Positions 6,541 to 9,399 of a stretch of DNA of 9,399 nucleotides are shown here, piece after piece. A program made the translations under genes and the position numbers. The stretch comes from Bifidobacteriaceae bacterium NR021 (GTDB lineage Bacteria > Actinomycetota > Actinomycetes > Actinomycetales > Bifidobacteriaceae): positions 26,923 through 36,321 of the forward strand of contig NQOP01000004.1 of NCBI GenBank assembly GCA_003585845.1, written 5' to 3'. The notes below the pieces were generated by a model. That model did no database searches. It had not been told where the DNA came from and saw nothing but the letters and a program-made list of their open reading frames with translations. Positions within the stretch are counted from its first letter, which is position 1. Each line of letters opens with the position of its first letter.

Positions 6541-6580
6541 GGCGCTAACACATCATAAATTGTGCGTTAGCGCCGTTTTT
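6541..6580 (+). terminator. Terminator of the esterase gene
   Basis: GGCGCTAAC (6541-6549) pairs perfectly with GTTAGCGCC (6566-6574). The 16-nt loop can pair further (ACA with TGT), and GTTTTT follows. It lies 64 nt past the esterase stop. Read from the other side it is followed only by GAAATTAT, so it would be a poor terminator for fhs. The remaining 84 nt up to fhs show no other strong hairpin. Confidence 0.88.
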
Positions 6581-6664
6581 AATATGCGTTTCTAGTGTGC
6601 TTTATAGCTTGCGTTTCAGCTCACGCTCTAGCACGTGCATGAAGCGAAAATCAGCAGAAAGCAA

Positions 6665-8182
6665 TCACACGATTTTTGGCATTGGAGTTGTTAGTGAAGA
6701 TGTGAGATTTACCTGCACAACTCCAGCTCCAGCGTGAACTTCCACTTTCTTCAATGTCACAGTGCGAGAATCTTCAGGCGCATGATCATCGTCAGTCATA
6801 GTTGCTGGCGACTTTACAGCAACAAGCGCAAGGTCATCGAAAACAACTCCAGAATTTGCACACAAATCCTGTGCTTCTTTCAATGAATCAGCAAAACCTG
6901 CTTTGTCGATTACACGCTCAACAGGAACACCGTAAGCTTCTGCACACAACAAGTTAATTCGCTCCCTAAGCGTCTTTCCACGCCTACTTTCTGGAGCTTT
7001 CGTTTCAACATCATCAGTTATTGCAGACACAAAATCGTCCAGCTGATTTGTCAAACCATCGCCACCATCGCGGAATAAATTGCCAACGATAGGCTTTCTG
7101 AATCCTAAAGACTTTGCTTGTTCCAACAATTCAGGCACTTGATCATCCTCGCCTTCCCACAAATTAATCAATGGGAACGTAGGAATATTAAGAGATTCCA
7201 GACGAGAAACATGGAATGGGTAACGCCAAGCCAAAGTTTCGTCATCTCGCCAAGTAGTTGCACGAGTAACTACAACTGCAGCAGCAGGCCACTTTGCACC
7301 AAACTCGCGAGCAGCAATATCTAACCACTTTTGAGCACCAGCATCCGTGCCATAACCTGCTTCCACCACTACAACATCATGCTCAGCGCAAGCCATTTCA
7401 ACGCTTACAAGGCTTGGAATACCAAGCGAAACGTTCGCAAACGGACCACAATGGACGTAGATTGGAGAACCATTAATCGTCTCAGTTTTAGCAGGCTTTA
7501 CAGCATCGGCAAGAATATTGGTGATTCGCCACAAATCCACAAACTCACCAAACTTAACAGGCTTACCGTCTTTTGTGCCAGCAATCATTGAAGAAACACG
7601 ATTAGAAATCTCGTCCATACTGCGCGACAACACTACGATTTGCATAAGCTCGCAAGTTGGCGTCAAAACAACGCGCTCAGGAACAGTCCCCTTGCCAAAA
7701 TCAACAGCAATGCTTCGCAAAGATCGCGAAGGAACCTCGCTAACTCGAGGAACTAAAATAGTATCAAGAACACCCTCGTCGACTGCTTTTTCCGCAAACG
7801 ACACAAGCAAATTCTGCGCGCAAGCAATAGCAGCCATTTCACCACACAAGCCCCAGTCAATTAGCTCAGGGTGAGAAAGCGAAGACTTACCGCCACCACT
7901 TGCACCACCTTTAGAACCAGCAGCTGTAATGCCCATGCTTGGCTGACGAAGAACTGCAGCTGCGTCCACACCGCGCTCACGCAATGCATCAACTAACGCG
8001 ATAGTTGTAGTTGTTTTACCTTCTCCACGAGAAGCTTTTAAAGGAGTATCAGCAGTAACAAGCAGAACCTTACCGCTCTTCCTAGGCTCCTCTGGATGTT
8101 GCTTTAAATAATCCAGGTACCCAAAGGCATCAATTTTTTTAACCAAACCGAATGTTGTAGTGTATGAATCAAGAATGCTCAT
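6665..8182 (-). CDS. fhs: Formate–tetrahydrofolate ligase (divergent bifidobacterial type)
   Basis: ATP-dependent cytosolic enzyme that joins formate to tetrahydrofolate to give 10-formyl-THF for purine and initiator fMet synthesis. The 505 residues from ATG 8182 show LLVTADTPLKASRGEGKTTT (40-59) as the ATP-binding P-loop, RQPSMG (79-84), KGGASGGG (91-98), PIYVHCGPFANVSLG (240-254) and VVVVEAGYGTDAGAQKWLDI (270-289), each the counterpart of a known FTHFS block. The P-loop has four extra residues (KASR) compared with the common TPLGEGK form, and the usual INLHFTGD segment is replaced by ELIDWGLCGEM, so it is a divergent branch. It is shorter than the common length of about 555 residues. AGAGGGG, 3 nt before ATG 8182, sets the start; the open frame upstream to 8311 has no family similarity. 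It appears monocistronic, with a terminator of the preceding gene upstream. Confidence 0.92.
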   Translation of the reverse strand: MSILDSYTTTFGLVKKIDAFGYLDYLKQHPEEPRKSGKVLLVTADTPLKASRGEGKTTTTIALVDALRERGVDAAAVLRQPSMGITAAGSKGGASGGGKSSLSHPELIDWGLCGEMAAIACAQNLLVSFAEKAVDEGVLDTILVPRVSEVPSRSLRSIAVDFGKGTVPERVVLTPTCELMQIVVLSRSMDEISNRVSSMIAGTKDGKPVKFGEFVDLWRITNILADAVKPAKTETINGSPIYVHCGPFANVSLGIPSLVSVEMACAEHDVVVVEAGYGTDAGAQKWLDIAAREFGAKWPAAAVVVTRATTWRDDETLAWRYPFHVSRLESLNIPTFPLINLWEGEDDQVPELLEQAKSLGFRKPIVGNLFRDGGDGLTNQLDDFVSAITDDVETKAPESRRGKTLRERINLLCAEAYGVPVERVIDKAGFADSLKEAQDLCANSGVVFDDLALVAVKSPATMTDDDHAPEDSRTVTLKKVEVHAGAGVVQVNLTSSLTTPMPKIV

Positions 8183-8185
8183 GTA

Positions 8186-8192
8186 CCCCTCT
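8186..8192 (-). promoter_or_regulatory. Ribosome binding site of fhs
   Basis: AGAGGGG on the minus strand just ahead of ATG 8182. It supports the 505-residue start (MSILDSYTTTFG) over the Met codons further upstream, which have no such site. Confidence 0.75.
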
Positions 8193-8248
8193 TTCATAGG
8201 CATATTGGCACAACTATGCATGCGGATAATGTTAATTACATGATTCAT

Positions 8249-8270
8249 ACTATACGATTGTTTGTTCGTA
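8249..8270 (-). promoter_or_regulatory. Possible fhs -10 overlapping a short inverted repeat
   Basis: On the minus strand TATAGT (8249-8254) matches 5/6 of a -10 box, but no good -35 lies at the right distance. It overlaps a perfect 5-bp inverted repeat, TACGA (8253-8257) and TCGTA (8266-8270), separated by 8 nt, a geometry that could suit a dimeric repressor. The leader to fhs would be about 60 nt. No folate (THF) riboswitch core was recognised. Confidence 0.28.
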
Positions 8271-8332
8271 GCATAGCCACCACACGCAATATCTATACGA
8301 GCTATTAACAACGTCTATAGCAAAATAACAAA

Positions 8333-8386
8333 AGATAACAAAAATGCCTTCCGTATGAAATAAAAAGTTCATTTCTTAGGAAGGCA
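8333..8386 (-). terminator. Terminator of the C69 dipeptidase gene
   Basis: TGCCTTCC (8345-8352) pairs with GGAAGGCA (8379-8386), and an inner stem GAAAT/ATTTC (8357-8361 with 8371-8375) extends it. On the minus strand it is followed by TTTTTGTTATCTTTT. It lies about 25 nt past the dipeptidase stop codon and separates that gene from fhs. Confidence 0.88.
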
Positions 8387-8410
8387 CTTAATTTTTAATA
8401 AAATTTAAAT

Positions 8411-9399
8411 TTAGTGATCGGAACGATTAAAACCATTCTTCATACGCATGCTAGTGATGTACAGCACCGTGTCAAGCAAAGAATCGGTTTCTTTCTTCAA
8501 CTTTGCTGCCATATCGTCATTTGCTTCAGCCAAAGCTTCACGCACTTTGTCGTTACGAAGCTCGGCGATAATAGCTTCAGGATCGCGAACTAAATCATCG
8601 TAATCTTCGCCTTCATCACCTTCACGTTCTGGCTCGTAATCAGCCAAATCAACGCCAAGAATATCTGCCACGGCAGCATCCGTAGACTTGACCATTGCGT
8701 GGCCAAGGGAACCGACAACTTCCTGGTAGCGCTCAATCGCGTTTGCAGTGTCGTTAAATGCAGCATCCGCAAGAGCTGCAATAATACGATTCTCCCAATA
8801 GAAGTTTTCGCTTGTTACGCGAGTAGTCGTATCTTCCAAATACTTTGGAGTGCGATTTACGTTCGGATAGAACGGCACAAGCGCATTAAACGGGTTAGAG
8901 CCGTATGCCATCCACTGAATCGCGCGGAACGCTTCCGGCGCGTAAGGGCGGATTTGCATTACAGCCAATTGACTTTGACGATTGATGCCGATTGGACGGA
9001 AAAGATGACGAGTATGCTCATCGCCAAGTTTGCCGTAAGGATCATACTCAGTGCCCTGATAGTGAGAGCTTAAAACGTACTTAATATCCTCAACCGTCAC
9101 TTTACGCTCAGGCTGGCGAGCCCAAGGAATATCGTTGCTGTCCGGACGATGATCAGCATCCTTACCATCCCACACTTCGTCATAAGGATTCAAGAAACGC
9201 TCCATAAACCATGCGCGAGGAGTGTTGTACACGTGGTCAGCATCCGAATGAGACCCAAAAGCATCACGAGGATTGAAAGGAGAAGCATTTTCAACCGACA
9301 AATCCAAGTGATTTTCTTCAATAAACTCAAGCAAATCAGCAGAGCACATATGCTCTTCTTGAGCATCAAAAGCATCGTCCAAATCGAACTCGTCAATTC
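8411..9399 (-). CDS. pepD: C69-family dipeptidase (PepD-like), N-terminus outside the window
   Basis: The frame is open to the right edge, so the N-terminal nucleophile Cys and the first part of the Ntn-hydrolase domain are missing; about 328 residues are visible. Numbered from the Leu codon at 9382, the C69 signatures are FNPRDAFGSHSDADHVYNTP (36-55), RAWFMERFLNP (56-66), VTVEDIKYVLSSHYQGTEYD (95-114), FRPIGINR (128-135), AVMQIRPYAPEAFRAIQWMA (140-159), YGSNPFNALVPFYPNV (160-175) and TTTRVTSENFYWENRIIAAL (185-204). The family hydrolyses dipeptides with broad specificity in the cytoplasm and feeds amino acid salvage, alongside enzymes such as PepC at the other end of this window. Residues about 248-268 form an acidic loop rich in Glu and Asp. 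The C-terminal helix ends NGFNRSDH, followed by a strong terminator. The family is certain; pepD is a name by resemblance. Confidence 0.93.
   Translation of the reverse strand, partial: IDEFDLDDAFDAQEEHMCSADLLEFIEENHLDLSVENASPFNPRDAFGSHSDADHVYNTPRAWFMERFLNPYDEVWDGKDADHRPDSNDIPWARQPERKVTVEDIKYVLSSHYQGTEYDPYGKLGDEHTRHLFRPIGINRQSQLAVMQIRPYAPEAFRAIQWMAYGSNPFNALVPFYPNVNRTPKYLEDTTTRVTSENFYWENRIIAALADAAFNDTANAIERYQEVVGSLGHAMVKSTDAAVADILGVDLADYEPEREGDEGEDYDDLVRDPEAIIAELRNDKVREALAEANDDMAAKLKKETDSLLDTVLYITSMRMKNGFNRSDH

Noticed and set aside
6581..6664. Small gene or separate terminator behind fhs
   Set aside because: No open frame with a ribosome site and no strong hairpin with a T run on the minus strand; only a GCACGTGC palindrome was noted.
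8183..8311. N-terminal extension of Fhs by 43 codons
   Set aside because: The added residues lack similarity to the family, while ATG 8182 has a strong ribosome binding site and the expected beginning.
8183..8340. Tetrahydrofolate riboswitch upstream of fhs
   Set aside because: No conserved core or pseudoknot-like arrangement could be recognised by eye; only a short inverted repeat is present.

Overview
The window looks like chromosomal DNA from a low-G+C member of the Bifidobacteriaceae, most likely Gardnerella. This rests on protein resemblance: MetG, formate–tetrahydrofolate ligase, RsmI and the C69 dipeptidase all read like bifidobacterial versions. The DNA is clearly A+T-richer than typical Bifidobacterium. 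No database search was possible, so the genus call is an inference. There are no rRNA or tRNA genes, no CRISPR array, no transposase and no phage genes.

Layout from left to right. At 1-1129 (+) lies the 3' part of a PepC/bleomycin-hydrolase-type cysteine aminopeptidase, followed by its terminator. Positions 1130-1472 hold no gene but are rich in structure: the pepC terminator, a GC-rich terminator for metG on the opposite strand, three small hairpins, an 11-nt tandem duplication and a 12-nt palindrome. At 1473-3344 (-) is metG. Positions 3345-3689 are a non-coding divergent promoter region holding a probable metG promoter, two DnaA-box-like words and a seven-unit 14-nt tandem repeat array. 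At 3690-4570 (+) is a two-gene unit: an AbiEi-antitoxin-like protein overlapping an 87-residue protein that resembles a single actinobacterial leucine-rich-repeat-variant (LRV) domain. At 4602-5504 (-) is rsmI. At 5634-6476 (+) is an alpha/beta hydrolase of the acetyl-esterase type, with a strong terminator. At 6665-8182 (-) is fhs, and at 8411-9399 (-) is a C69 dipeptidase running off the right edge, with a terminator between the two.

Most genes are housekeeping: translation (metG, rsmI), one-carbon metabolism (fhs) and peptide breakdown (pepC, pepD). In actinobacteria rsmI and metG often sit together in one direction. Here they still share a strand, but the AbiEi-like/LRV pair lies between them on the opposite strand, which looks like an insertion into an older block. 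That pair and the repeat array directly upstream of it are the least explained part of the window. Other points of interest are a Lys/Asp-rich insertion and an atypical C-terminus in PepC, a divergent P-loop in Fhs, and a structured 3' region behind metG.
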